Below, in pieces: positions 35,983 to 48,600 of a DNA stretch of 64,000 nucleotides. Every line of letters begins with the position of its first letter. Position 1 is the first letter of the stretch. The notes under the pieces are model-generated. The model did no database searches and was not told the DNA's origin. It saw only the letters and a program-made list of their open reading frames with translations. This DNA comes from Dendrolimus kikuchii (Eukaryota > Arthropoda > Insecta > Lepidoptera > Lasiocampidae): positions 9,397,838 to 9,461,837 of the forward strand of contig CM034401.1 in NCBI GenBank assembly GCA_019925095.2, given 5' to 3'. A program made the translations under genes and the position numbers.

Positions 35983-36757
35983 ATTTTTTTTAAGTTTATG
36001 GCTTGGCAACTAGACTTTTAAGCCAAAGTCAGCTGTTTATTTTATTCTAGGGTTACGTTCCACCTGTAGTCACACCCACCAAATTCTCTATAGCTATTTT
36101 TCCCGTTCCACTTCCTTGCGAGTGTTACAGTCATAAACTCAAGTGGAATGGATGGATTATGGAGCATTTTATACGCTGTCGATGCGTTGCAAATGACAAC
36201 TTTGAGGGAGTTATTGGCGGGAACTGAAGGGAGATGTTGTGCTGTGCAGTTTTATTTTCTAAAAATGTGTAAAATTACTCTAAAATGAACAATAGTTGTA
36301 GGATATTGATAGTTTCCGAGTAGTAATTATGTATTTTTGCGAGAAATGTGAACTATATAGCCAAATGTGGCCTTTCGAGTTTTCACAAGAACTCCGTTGA
36401 ATGACGTCTATTGTGTTGTACAACGGCGTCTGGCTTAAAGACCTAGTTGCCAAGCCTTAAACTTAAAAAATAAATGACAACTTTGAGAGTTTTTGGCGAG
36501 AACTGAAAGGGGACGTTGTGATGTGCAGTTTTATTTTCCAAAAATGTGTAAAATCACTCTAAAACGAACAATAGTTGTAGGATATTGATAATTTTTGAGT
36601 AGTAATTATGTGTTTTTGTGAGAAATGTGAACTGTATAGTCAAATGTGGCCTTTCGAGTTTTCACAAGAACTCCGTTGAATGGTGTGGATTATAGCCTAC
36701 AATACAACTGCGCCTAGCTTGAAGGCCTAGTTGCCAAGCCATAAACTTAAAAAAAAT
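35983..36757. mobile_element. MITE with perfect 31-bp TIRs and internal tandem duplication, just upstream of tetraspanin
   Basis: The 31-base ends at 35983-36013 and 36727-36757 are exact inverted repeats (they contain AAGTTTATGGCTTGGCAACTAG split around the T/A runs). The right half exists twice: about 36190-36480 and 36481-36757 align over most of their length, including GGATATTGATA, TGTGGCCTTTCGAGTTTTCA and ACAAGAACTCCGTTGAATG. A third, inner copy of the end sequence therefore lies at about 36447-36468. The left interior (36057-36180) matches repeat family H. The element starts 262 bases upstream of the tetraspanin ATG. No coding capacity. No clear target duplication seen. Confidence 0.75.
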
Positions 36758-37107
36758 GACAACTTTGAATGTAAATCAAAAGCTTAAAAATATTTCGTAC
36801 ATATTTAATTTTTTTATTGTTAATTACAGGGTGGCAAAATAAAGTAGAAAATAACAGGGGTGCCACTTTCGCACAATTGTCTAAGTTCCAACAACTCCAA
36901 TAGTCAAGTAATTTGGATACTTTGAGTAATTTTTAGTACGACATCAAATATCGTGTACGAGGGCGAATCAAAAAGTTCTTAAAGGTGCATATATGTAGTA
37001 TAAACCCTTTTTGGTAGAAATTCGATATTCAAATGAATGGATGCAATCACACAATATTTCTGCCAACTGTCACTATAGCCTATTATGAGATTTACTTTTT
37101 TTTATTG

Positions 37108-37410
37108 CAGGAGTTCCGCAGACAAGCAAACGGCCCACTTGACAGAAAGTGGTTACCATCTCCTATGGAGATTTGCAGCACCAAAGGTGCTACAAATGCG
37201 CTGCTACTCTCTTAAGGGAGACTGGAACGTGGTCACTAATGCCGGAACACAACACAAGGTTGTTATGGCGGCAAACTCTAGACCAGGGGTAGTTGCCATC
37301 CAGTCGAGCAAATACCCTACCATCTGGCTTTGGATTGTTTTCGCGCCTCTTACGACAAGCCGCCCGGCCGCAGGAAATTGTATTCTTTCTCCGTCCCTGC
37401 ACGGATAACT
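37108..37410 (+). repeat. Repeat family A, copy 3 (near full length)
   Basis: Runs from TTGCAGGAGTTCCGCAGACA through ACGGCCCACTTGACAG, CACTAATGCCGGAACACAA and CCACCTGGCTTTGG-like sequence to TTCTTTCTCCGTCCCTGCAC and GGATAA. Open frames on both strands are shared by all copies of the repeat and are not evidence for a gene. Confidence 0.65.
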
Positions 37411-37489
37411 TTAATATTAATGACTATAATTTTGTAAGCAAAAGTTTTAACACCTTGCAATAGTTAACAGAACAATTATTTGATTATAA

Positions 37490-37725
37490 GAAGCTAAACT
37501 AACCATTACAAACCTCATCATGTCGACTGTTTTTTAATAAATATCGAATTATAACGAAAACCTTTTTCTACAAATTCCACTACAAATCCTTGGTAATTAA
37601 ACTTTAAAAATCACTGCTCACGTGAAACTTTGTATTGTTATATGCGCATATAATAATTTTTTAGCGGATTTTAGACTCAGATCAACGTTCAAATTAAAAT
37701 AACAGATAAATTCGCTTTGTTCATG
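37490..37725. repeat. Block duplicated at 50696-50915 (lipase 3' flank)
   Basis: About 230 bases align with 50696-50915. Shared blocks include AAGCTAAACTAA, ATTACAAACCT, CTTGGTAA with AACTTTAAAAATCAC, GTGAAACTT with GTATTGTTA, and TTTTTAGCGGATTTTAG. The two copies lie on either side of the lipase gene. Confidence 0.65.
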
Positions 37726-37760
37726 ATGCATTTTATGTTTGTTTTTGTTTTAAGTTTGAT

Positions 37761-37990
37761 CCAAATGACCACGGGCCATATAGATGGCCCGTGGTCATTT
37801 GGGAGGCTTGTGTGGGGCCATGGGAAAGCCAATAGGTAGAGGCCTTTGACAAATTTAAAGTAAATGTCACAAACTACTATGGGTACTAGGTATGTAAATG
37901 TGGCGTGACACTAGCCAACAATTATCTCTGTCTACACCATATAAAAATGCATCCAAAGACAAGCTCGGATCAGTGTAGGTATCGTAGACA
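37761..37990 (+). repeat. Repeat family F, copy 1, with 19-bp perfect hairpin
   Basis: Begins with a perfect hairpin at 37761-37802: arms CCAAATGACCACGGGCCAT and its complement, with loop ATAG. Then come GGCTTGTGTGGGGCCATGG, GGCCTTTGACAAATTTAA, a small extra insert, TGTGGCGTGACACT and TCTGTCTACACCATATA. The antisense of the same blocks is at 53335-53500. Confidence 0.65.
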
Positions 37991-38236
37991 GGGTTTCTCT
38001 GTCTACGGAAGGAATGTTGTAAAAAATTAGAAAAAAAGGTGCCAAGCTATTGGCATGAACTGCTATTGAATTGGAACTAAGGTTCTGATACCATGTGTAC
38101 TATGGCGTTATTATTATTATTACAATTCCTTATAACAATATAGAACTTATGAAAAATCCTCTCAGTGGTAATCAGAATAGCCTTCTAGGACCTTAAAACG
38201 TTGAAAATTGATCTAATCTTACTTTAGAGAAATATT

Positions 38237-38701
38237 TTAGAATTCTGCAAGAATATTTTTCTGTGGCCATCTTTGTTTAAAAATTTTCTCCAAATATCTC
38301 GTCATCCATTTCGGCCCCCTTAGGATTAGTCGTTGTGACTGCAGCGTGAACGAAAAATGTGACGTCATTGGGGACGTTTGCGCCGCGACCTTACGACTAT
38401 AGTCATCATGTGGAACGGATGGTCGGAATGGAGGAGTAATGTTCCAAGGGGGCCTCTTGGCACTTAAGTGATGCAGACCATCGCCGGGCATACGTGCTTC
38501 GGCGAATGTCTGAATCATATGTTCATTAGCGCGTTCGGTCACCTTTAGGTGTCGTCTGGAGTACAGTGCTCTCCACTTGCGTTCTACACGCTCGTGGAGG
38601 GCGTTGCGTAAGCTTCTCCAGGCAAAGTTAGGACCAGTAAACTCGTTGGGGAGCAATTCACAGCGAATCTCGCTGGCATGGGACCTCTTTTTGTGAGTCA
38701 T
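38237..38701 (-). other. 154-codon open frame, unassigned
   Basis: An uninterrupted frame from an ATG (MTHKKRSHASEIRCELLP) rich in Arg, His and Pro. I recognise no domain. Part of it (about 38310-38420) overlaps sequence resembling repeat family H, including GTGACGTCATTGG and TGTGGAACGGATGG, so it may be a chance frame in an old element. It could also be a single-exon gene between the tetraspanin and the lipase. 38702-39300 beyond it has no recognisable gene. Confidence 0.25.
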
Positions 38702-39547
38702 TTTAATGATTTAGAGAAGAGAGTCGCCAGAGAGCGCGGGAGAAGACGATGCAGATAGTTTTCGACAATCGTTTATTTAATTGGACGGGGGTTCGAAAAC
38801 AACGTTTTGTATCCGGTTTACCATTATCCATGGTAGAGGGCCACTGTTCAAGGAGGTATCGGTAGAATCATCTCTACTGTACGAAGTGGTACGGCCCTAC
38901 TTGCCGGGGTTTAGTACCAAATCAGTGCACTAAGATGTCAGAAGATTTGTAACTATGTTATACATCCCTGACATTTCACATATATGCTCTCATAGGGACC
39001 CAGATAAGTTTAGTGGGTAGTTTGTTTGGCCTCCTTCTTCAATGGAGGAGATCCCTTATGCCGTTTGATGCAAGAGTCCCACATGAAGCGCGAGGCAGTA
39101 GGTGACGCTTTTGGCCTTCCCCTATATCCAAGACCCTTGTGTGTCACAAGAAAGATATTCCTCTGAGTTAACAAAAAAAAGAGTGATAATTATGTGATTT
39201 ATGAGAAATGTAAACTATGTACACAAACTACTATGGATACTACGTAACTGTGTAGTCAAATGTAGCCTTTTAACCATTGGTTAGCCAATTAACGTCAGTC
39301 TAAAGACTTTCCATCAGACAAGACTGTATGTACTACGTTCCATTGACTGCTGTTGTGACAAACAAACAATATTCATCGAGTTCTTGTAATTATGGCTATC
39401 CTCAATTTATGTACTTAGCCAATGCTTTTAAAATAATCTTGTACCAAAATCATAGGTCTTTGACTAATAAACGCAACAAATGCAACGCACAAACATTATT
39501 AAACGATTGTGATTTCCCACACAACTTTTGGTTAATTTTTTTCGAGT

Positions 39548-39605
39548 TTAGCCCACCTAATGGAAAGCGGTTACCATCGCCTATGGACATTTGTAACACC
39601 AATAT
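39548..39605 (+). repeat. Repeat family A, short fragment
   Basis: Only the block around GGAAAGCGGTTACCATCGCC and ATGGACATTTG is present, 90 bases 3' of the lipase stop codon. Confidence 0.5.
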
Positions 39606-39694
39606 ATAGTAATAGGTAGGTAATTAAAATTAAAAAAAGACAGTTTCCAATTTTATTTCAAGTTAATTCATTAAACAATAAAGTTTCAATGGAT

Positions 39695-42600
39695 TTAATC
39701 ATCTCCAGCCGATCTCATCAAATTGATTACGCGATTGTATACCAACTGTGTGGCATCAATACCCCACATAAAGTCAAGATGGCTAAATGTTGGATGTTGG
39801 ACTCTAAACATCCCTACGGGGCGGCCTAATTCTCTGAACAATCTCTGTACATCCTTGACATGAGCGAAGATATCGTCATCAACAAAGTGCAAGAACACAG
39901 GGGCTGTGATTTTTGATAAGTCGTAATTTGGTGGTGTGAAACTTCCGTATATTCTCCGGTTATCCATTCTGCCATGGTCGTAACGTCTGAAGAAATTCTT
40001 ACGAATGTGCTGGCCGTAGTGTACAAGTTGTCTCACTGCAATGCCTGCTGGTGTGTGCCCAAGTTTCACTGGGAACATTGTCTGTAACCATTACATGATA
40101 CATCTTTATTTAAGTAAGTACCTATATTTCCACTGAATGTATAAGTATATCAAAACCTAAAATGCGGCCTCGAAAGAAGTTAGTTTCGTGATTTTGCACA
40201 AAAGCAAACACATATGCAATCAAGTGTTTTATTATTATCTCTATTGCACCTAGCAGTGTAACGTGAAAGATATATATACTAAATATGCAAATCTAGACCC
40301 CTAATAGAGGCCGAGCGAAAGTGCAGTCTGGTCCTCTCTCAGCGCTAAATGCAGTACTTCCAGAACTTTATAATTTTACTAGGATATGCCCGCGACTTCG
40401 TCCACGCTTGACTTAAAATTCCCACGGGATTACCGGGACACAAAGTACAGCAACGTTTAAAAAAGATTTCCTTGTGATCCCCAAATCAGTTCATGACTTG
40501 ATACTATAGGACCATCTCGGGAGTAAAAAAAAAACCATTTTGAAAATCGGTCTACAATTGACGGCGAAATCGCGTAACATGCATATAACAAATTAATCGC
40601 CTGTAGAAAATGTAATACAAGCTTTTTTCCAAAAATTTAGGCGCACGGCGTTCTTTAATAAGTAATGGTTACTCTCGATTTCCCTGGAATCCACTCATCA
40701 GATCCTGTGAGTGACGAAAACATCTACGAGTAACGAAAAACAATTTTCAAATTGGTTCACAACTGACGGAGATATCGAGTAATGAACATACAAAAAAAAC
40801 ATACAGACGAATTGAGAACCTCCTCCTTTTTAAAGTCGGTTAAAAATGCCCTGTCTGTAAATTGAAGCTATTAAAAAAAAACAACTGGAATACACTATAT
40901 AAACGATGATGAACTCGATGCAATTTTGTTTAGATTTCTTATCTGTTTGTTCGGAATTCACGTAAAAACTACTGGACCGATTTCGTTGCAAATTAAACTT
41001 AAAATCTGCGGCTACTTTTTAGTCTGAGAATTCCGCGAGATTTTGTCTGGGAATGATTTAAAATGGCCAAGTTAAAAAAAACCCAATTCCAATGTGATTT
41101 TTCTTCTGATCGATAGCGAAATGTATGTAATAAAATGTGTGATATATTTTATTCCGGGAATCCCGTGGGACTTTCCCGGGAGCGGTATGTAGTTGTTCGG
41201 GTGCATTAAAATTAGTGACAGTTTTTAGTAAAACGATAGGGGTTACATTCTTTTTTAAATGCTGTGGTACCCTGTGTCCCGCGAATCCCGCGGGAATATC
41301 AAAACAAGCGTGGAGGAAATCACGGGCACTAGCCCGTGACTTCGTCACTTATATCTACAGTACTTATACCTACTTAAAATTATAAAATTTCTTCTAATGA
41401 AGAAATTCTTATTTTCTTTATTTAAAATTAATGTAAATAATGTCCATAAATTATTTTTAAAAGTAATAAAAATAAATTCAAAGAGTAAATCGAGAAATTA
41501 GATAGTAGTTATAAGTATTTACTATTTTAGCGTTACGGACCACCACTACAGTATAAGTGATTTAAAACAAATACATTCAAAAAATAAAAGTCTCGACTTC
41601 AAACTACATTGAATTTCAATAAGTAGGTTCACATAGGTACCTATGTGTGAAAAAAGATGTAACGTATTTAATCAACACTTAATAAATTTATGGAATAACA
41701 TCATTTTAAAAACGAAAAGAAGAACCATAATTCACTTACAGCATTGTGTTGGTCTAGACTATGGCCGGCAATAAAGAAAAGTAATTCTGTGCATATTGGT
41801 TGAGTAGGTGCGAGGTCTGCGCAGAATGCCTGTCCTAACCACGTCATAAAGTCCGTGTTAGGGAACAGCTCAGTGAAGCCTACTATGGCACCCAAGGACT
41901 GCAATTGAAAAGACACAATTATATACAGAATAAATTTTTCAAGTGAGCCTTCAGGGCCCAATCCTAAACTATACGAAATAGCGAAAAACATTAAAAGGAG
42001 TCATAAGGCCGATTTTAACGAAAACCAAAGTGGTATCGTTAGATTTCTGAAAAATCAATTACCCTTATCGAATAATCGAATCGAATGATTAAAAAAAATT
42101 AAACACACCCTAGTATTATACTGAATCATAGTATAGCTTGTAAGGGTTCCTTTCTGTTTCTGTGTATGAATATCAAATGGCAAACTAGAGAGAAACTAGT
42201 AGAACTATAAAGAGCTGTATTTTTAATAAATCGGTCTATATTTCCAAATATTCGTAAGCTGCTTTAACTTTCAAGTTATTCGAAACAATGTTCATGTAGT
42301 CAACGCGGTTTTTTTACATACATACATACATACATAACTTCACGCCAGTTCCCTTGCGGGGTAGGCACGAACAACAGAGTGCCATTTAGGCTTATTCTTA
42401 CACACCTCACTTGCCTCTTTGACATTCATAACTCTTGTCATGCAAGCTCGTCTGTTCTTAAGGCTCCTGATATCACCTTCTGCTAGTACACGATCAATTC
42501 GATCATGGAAGGTGTGTCGTGGCCTTCCACGACTTCTGCATCCATCCACTTTTGCATTGTATATCTGTTTAGTCATTCTTTCATCATGCATTCTTTCCAC

Positions 42601-45600
42601 ATGCGGTTTTTTTAACATATATTTACGGAAAATTTAGAACATGAAATAACAGGCGAATAAAATTTTAAGACAAAATAACTAATTACATACAAAATAAAAA
42701 AGTCTTTTATAAAAATTATATTATTTGTTATGTAATATGAACAATAGTTGTAAGACATTTATTATTTAAGCAAAAATTGTATTCATTAGTTTAGTAAATT
42801 AAACGACATTTGAAGTTGCCACAAAACTTCCGTTGGTTGGAGTTATTCACACATTTACAATTTAATATTTTTTTAAGTTTTCGCGACTTGTATACACATT
42901 GAGATATATATGATCTAAGTGTATACATAATAAAACTACATTTTAACGGTTTGAAGCACATTTACAATTTGCTAATATAGGGTTGGCTTTCATCTAATAA
43001 TTGCTTGAATATTACTTTAGAAGTTGAGTTCAAAGCTTTGAAATTGTTGCGAAGTAAAATATAATAAACACCAAATTTGCATAATATAGTCATTTTTACG
43101 TATTACTTCGCACAGACTTGAAGATTTGTAGGAAGAAGTCGGTTATTTTTTTTTCTTTTTAGTGTGAAGTTGGTTTTGTTTTTGTTAAAAAAAAAATTTT
43201 TTCTACTTTATAGTTGCTCGAATAGCTTTAGAAATAATATTTTAAGAAATTGTATGTGATGTGACACGCATATACAAGTTTCCCTTACGTAGAGTATAGG
43301 CTGGTGGGTGACAGTGGGACCACCTCGCGAGTATAATACGAGCACTCGCGTACCTAACATACATACAAAAAAACATATAGACGAATTAAGCACCTCCTCT
43401 TTTTAGAGGTCGGTTAAAAACAAATAAGAATCTTACCTCAATGGAGTCTGCGAAAGGAGCAAGTATAATAAATAGTGCATTTTCATTGTTCTCCATGTAC
43501 GCAACTGGGGCGAGGGCTTGCATAGTTATAATTTTATCATTATATTCAGGCCTAAGAGAACCCATTACCCAGAAAACTGTAGTTCCTTGTGAATGTCCAA
43601 TGTAATGAATACGAGATTTTCCAGTAACTGCTAAAATATAATCAATCATACTCGGTAAATCGAGTCTGCCTATTTCGTCCCAACTGTATTGCCAGAAATC
43701 GATACCCACATCGGGATCCATGGTAGTGTGATTTCTGGAGTAGTAATTACCACGTGCGTTTCCCAGCCATACGTCATAACCAGATTCAGCCAGTTCATAA
43801 GCTAAAGAAACAACATAAGTAAAATACAATAAGTAAATGATAACAATTATTTACATACTTGTAAATCAAATCAATTAATCTGCAGGGTAACTAAGGACAT
43901 GAACGCCATGTCCTTAGTTACCCTCGAAAACGTCCTACCTATCTAACCTACGTCGAAAAAAAGAATGTGCCCCACATAGCCAGATGGAGGGAGGGACGTA
44001 ACAATTTCATACGAGTTCCCTTTTATTAAATACCCACAGAAGCCCAAAATCTTTTCATCAAAACGATCTAAATTATCAAATGATATAAATTACATTATCG
44101 CTATCATTCTCCCGACTTATATATGTTTATTAACACTTTTGATTGAGCCGTTTAACAAAGTGAAAATCACATAGCAGCTTTAGTGTCGCTTCGGTAATTA
44201 AAAATAAATGAAATCATACCTAAAGCAGAGCCTGGGCCCATCAGTACCCAGTCTGCAGAAGAAGAGCACAGGCCATGCATCACGAGGACTACCGGTTTCC
44301 TTGGGTCTGGTACGTTGTTTCTATCTCGCCCGTAAGGGATCCTCTGTACTTCAAGAATATATCCATCATCTGTGATCACGTTATGTACTTCGACTGGATA
44401 ACCATATTTTGTTATAAGTCCAGGCTGCAAACACAAGTATTCTTCAATGTAACAGGTATGTTAGAGCAAATAACAGGTCATAAAGACTAAAGTGGCTAAA
44501 TAACATAAATTCACAAACAAAGTTCTAGGTACTGGTATAGTTTTTTAAATAAAACTAATATTTGCTCGCGACTTTGTCCACGATGGCAAGGTAACATGGA
44601 TTACAGTTATTTTGCTAAATACTTAGTCTGGCCATAAATACTGTTAACAATTAAAAAGAAACAAAATATTACATTTGAATTTGGAATCTGTCATTTTTAT
44701 ATGATTGTCCGCTGTGTTTTCTCATTTTGGCACCAATGCATTGTACAACATTTTGCGATATTAAAATGGAGTGGGGCGATAAAGAGAACCGAATCGCTGT
44801 GATTGCATTACACAAAGTAGGTATGGAGCCAAATGAAATTTTTAAAACTCTCCATACACTTGGTATTAGCCAAATGTTTATGTACCGGGCTATTAATAGG
44901 TACAATGAGACCTTCTCTGTTTGTGACAGAAAAAGATCTGGCCGTCCACGTAGTGTTCGTACGAAAAAGGTGGTCAAAGCAGTAAGGGAAAGAATTCAAA
45001 GAAATCCTGTCCGAAAGCAAAAGATTTTATCTCGGGAGATGAAGAAATCATCTTGAACGATTTGCAGCCTATAAGAGATGCACTGGTCATTTCTTAACTC
45101 ATAATTTAAAAAAGAATAGGGTGGTAAAATCGAAACAACTACTGAAGCGGTATGCAAAGGGGGGGTCACAGAAAAAAATTGTTTACGGATGAGAATTATT
45201 TACAATTGAGCAACAGTTTAACAAACAAAATGACCGTATATACACTCAAAGCTCTAAGAAAGCGTTTCAATTAGTCGACAGAGTGCAACGTGGGCATTAT
45301 CCGTCTTCAGTGATGGTTTGGTGAGGTGTTAGCTATGAAGGAGTGACAGACATATTTTTGTGAAAAAGGTATCAAAACCTCGGCACAAGTGTATCGAGAT
45401 ACCATTCTTGGGACGGCAGTTAAGCCCCTTAACAACACCATGTTCAATAACCAAGAATGGTCCTTCCAGCAAGACTCGGCACCGGGTCATAAAGCTCGGT
45501 CCACGCAGTCTTTATTGGAAACGAACGTTACGGACTTCATCAGAGCTGAAGACTGGCCGTCGTCTAGTCCCGATCTTAATCTGCTGGATTATGATTTATG

Positions 45601-48600
45601 GTTAGTTTTAGAGAGTACGGCTTACTCTAAACGCCATGATAATTTGGAGTCCCTAAAACAATCCATACGATTGGCAGTGGAGAATTTTCCCATTTATTTA
45701 TTTTTTTACAAGGGGAAATCCATTTGCGGAACCCCCGCCGGGAAGACTTCAGCGGGGGAGTGTGGGACTCGCCGGCTAGAGCAGCCGGAATACCCACTAA
45801 AACCCCTTGGTGCCACCTGACGCCATGAGCCGGAGTCACGGGATATGCGTGAGCTTTTCTTTCGCGACCCCGGCTGGCGTGGGCCCACCCCAGCACTGGG
45901 GCAGGCCTCTGCGTACTCATAATTGAGAGGGCACTGACGCGCCCTCTACTCGGCGGCTTTAGATGCGGGTGATGGCCTTATAGCCTCCCCTGACCGTCAC
46001 CCGCGCCGCGCGTTCATGGCGGCCGGAGGTCCGTATTCCTCCGGTGCTGAGACCGGTTATTGCGGCGGGAGAGGAGCGCGGCTGCTCGCTCTCTCTCCCG
46101 CTCCGCCGCCTCCTTTGCGGACATGACGGCCTCGCAAAAGGAGGCGACGGCGTCCCATTCAGGTTGGCCCCCGACCATGGCCTGAACCACCGCCAGGAGC
46201 GACAGGTCTGGTCCGATGTTTACGCCGAGGACACGGCGCTCACCATCCCAGGCTGGACACTCCTGCAGAGTGTGCAACGCCGGGTCCTCGACGCTGGCAC
46301 CCTGACGACGACTCACGCCCTATCTGACACAGGTACCGGCCGAAGCAGCCGTGCCCGGTCAGTACCCGCGTCTGGCGGAACGTCAGGGTCCGTGCCTCCG
46401 GTCAATCCACTGTGGCAGGACGGGCCTTACTGCCCCTACGGTCCTACCGGCGCTGGGGTGCGCAAGTCGGTTCTGCCATTTCACCATGAGATCCTGCCGG
46501 AACTCCGCCCTTTTAGCCTCGATTTCCCGAGGCGCAGGACGGAAGTCCCGACTGAGGGCGTCCTTGCGCCAATCGTACACGGCCGCAAGGACGCGCGCCT
46601 CTAGGTCCCATGGTGGGGGAAGAATTTTCCCATGGAAAGAGTGCGTGCTTCTATTGATAACTGGCCTCAACGTTTAAAGGACTGTATTGCAGCCTGTGGA
46701 GACCACTTCAAATAACCTTTCTATATTTTTAATTATTTTATATTTATGTATTAAACTAACATACTGTAAAACTTATAAATGTTATTTGCAAAACAAAAAA
46801 AGATTCTTTGTTACAATATCTATGGCAAGACTAGGTCATTTTCGGTAGCGTAATGGATTTTTCTCGGCCTAGTAGTTTTTACATGAATCCTGAAAAACAG
46901 ACAAACAAAAAAATGTAAGAAACAAGACTATACTTTTACAATTTTATAACATTGTAGATTAACTGTAAACATAACGTAATGAGAAGAAAATTACTACAAA
47001 CATGATCCTTTCTTTTAGCTGTCTTGGATCAATAATAGAATCGAATGGAATGCCATATTGGTCCAACTGGAATATTATGGTGCTGTTTACTATCTAATGG
47101 ACTCGTATTCATCACTGATATTGGTCCCATGCCAGGACCCTAAAACGCGTAAAAATTGTAGTATTTGTATAGAATTATTAATTATAGACATAGCTGGGCA
47201 CCGGTAATCAAATAGTTAACTTCGTTAATCGCTAATCCGTTACTGAAAAAGTTAACTTCGTTAAAAGTTAAAGCGTTACGTTTCAGAAAAATTAACGCAA
47301 GTTAACTTTAATCGTTAATCCGTTAACATGTGATAAAAATTGCATCTTATAAAAACTGTTGGTTCTGGAAGTTAACAGGTTAGAAACAAAAACAAGACGG
47401 GTGTAATTATTACAGTGTTTAATATAGGCATGTTAACAAACAATGTTTTTTCATTAATTTGGATTAAGATTTAGAATTTATTTTATTAAGATACACTAGT
47501 TGCGTTCTGGACGAAACACTAATTAGACGAACTAATTTTAAGACGATTTGATAGTAATATAATGACCAAACCTATTTAGACGAATTGCTACATAGACCAC
47601 TTACATCTTAGACGAAACGATACTAACCCGTTCAATTTATCTGTCAATTTATTAATCTGGCATAATATGAATATTCCCCTTCATGAACATTAATATGTTG
47701 AAGTTCTCGTCTGAAAGCGAGGGTCGTTTCGGCTGTAGTATATCCTTGCCCGTGGGGAAAAGACGTTTAACTGCAGCGCTTGACGGTATAGCAGTATTAT
47801 ATTTAATAAACAGATTGTGATTGTGCTGGATTGATGATTAACGGACTTTGGGAAATTTAACGGAAGTTAAAGAGTCCGTTGACATATTTTTAAGTTAACT
47901 TAAAAGTTAATCCGTTACTCAAAATGTTAACTTCGTTAATTAACGATTAACGGATTAACGAGTTAATGCCCAGCTATGATTATAGATTACGCAGAGACTG
48001 CCCTTTGAAATCTCAGGACCTAAGTCTGGCTTAGTAACTATATTTCCTACATTGAAGTTACTAAATAGTCCTGTATTGCTTACATTTTCAAGGTTTGTTT
48101 TTGTATGTGCTGAGATCAGATAAACGTCTGTTATTTTTCTCACAAACTACTAGGAGTGCCACGCCAACCATGGTAAGCGCCTGTGTGCGAAACCGGTAAA
48201 TTTGATTTTGTAAATGATTCAAATCGTAATATATATATTGATGATTTGGTTCAAAGAAGTTAATTTCGGTTACGCGCTATTACGGTTACATAGCGAAATA
48301 GTAAAAAAATATTGTCGATGCTTGTATAGAAATCTAAAGGTTTGGTAGGGTTTACTATGGGTACAAAATGCTCTTGGCAAATTTTTTTATTCTGTCACGA
48401 AAAAGCGTTACGTTCGCATGAAAGAGCGACATAAATTTAGACTAGACGTGGTGAGAGGCGGCATAATTTTAGAGTAGCCTATCGATATTTTTATTGGTTC
48501 CGGAATTCAGTTTTTTGTTTGATAAAATAAAATGTGTTTAAATAAAAATGCATAAATTAAAATGTACCTAACCTAACCAAATCATAATTTGCATAAACCT

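Larger units (their letters stand above)
44622..46835 (+). mobile_element. DD37D mariner, copy 2, interrupted by an R1-type LINE (lipase intron 1)
   Basis: The ends CTTAGTCTGGCCATAAATAC and CCTAGTCTTGCCATAGATAT (read inward) match copies 1 and 3. Without the 927-base LINE insertion it would be about 1.29 kb. It is antisense to the lipase gene. Confidence 0.85.

Noticed and set aside
37085..37408. 107-codon and 70-codon frames
   Set aside because: They lie in repeat family A and recur in its other copies, so they reflect the repeat and not a gene.
45360..45820. 81- and 143-codon frames as separate genes
   Set aside because: They are frame pieces of mariner copy 2 transposase running into the LINE insertion.
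46044..46677. Plus-strand frames of 186 and 108 codons
   Set aside because: They are shadows of the antisense R1-type LINE coding sequence in a GC-rich insert.
47045..47151. Minus-strand segment after TTTTAG (GPGMGPISVMNTSPLD...) as an extra lipase exon
   Set aside because: It ends in a stop without a usable donor, and exon 1 joins exon 2 directly in phase to give the expected DALLDVPGLITKYGYP.
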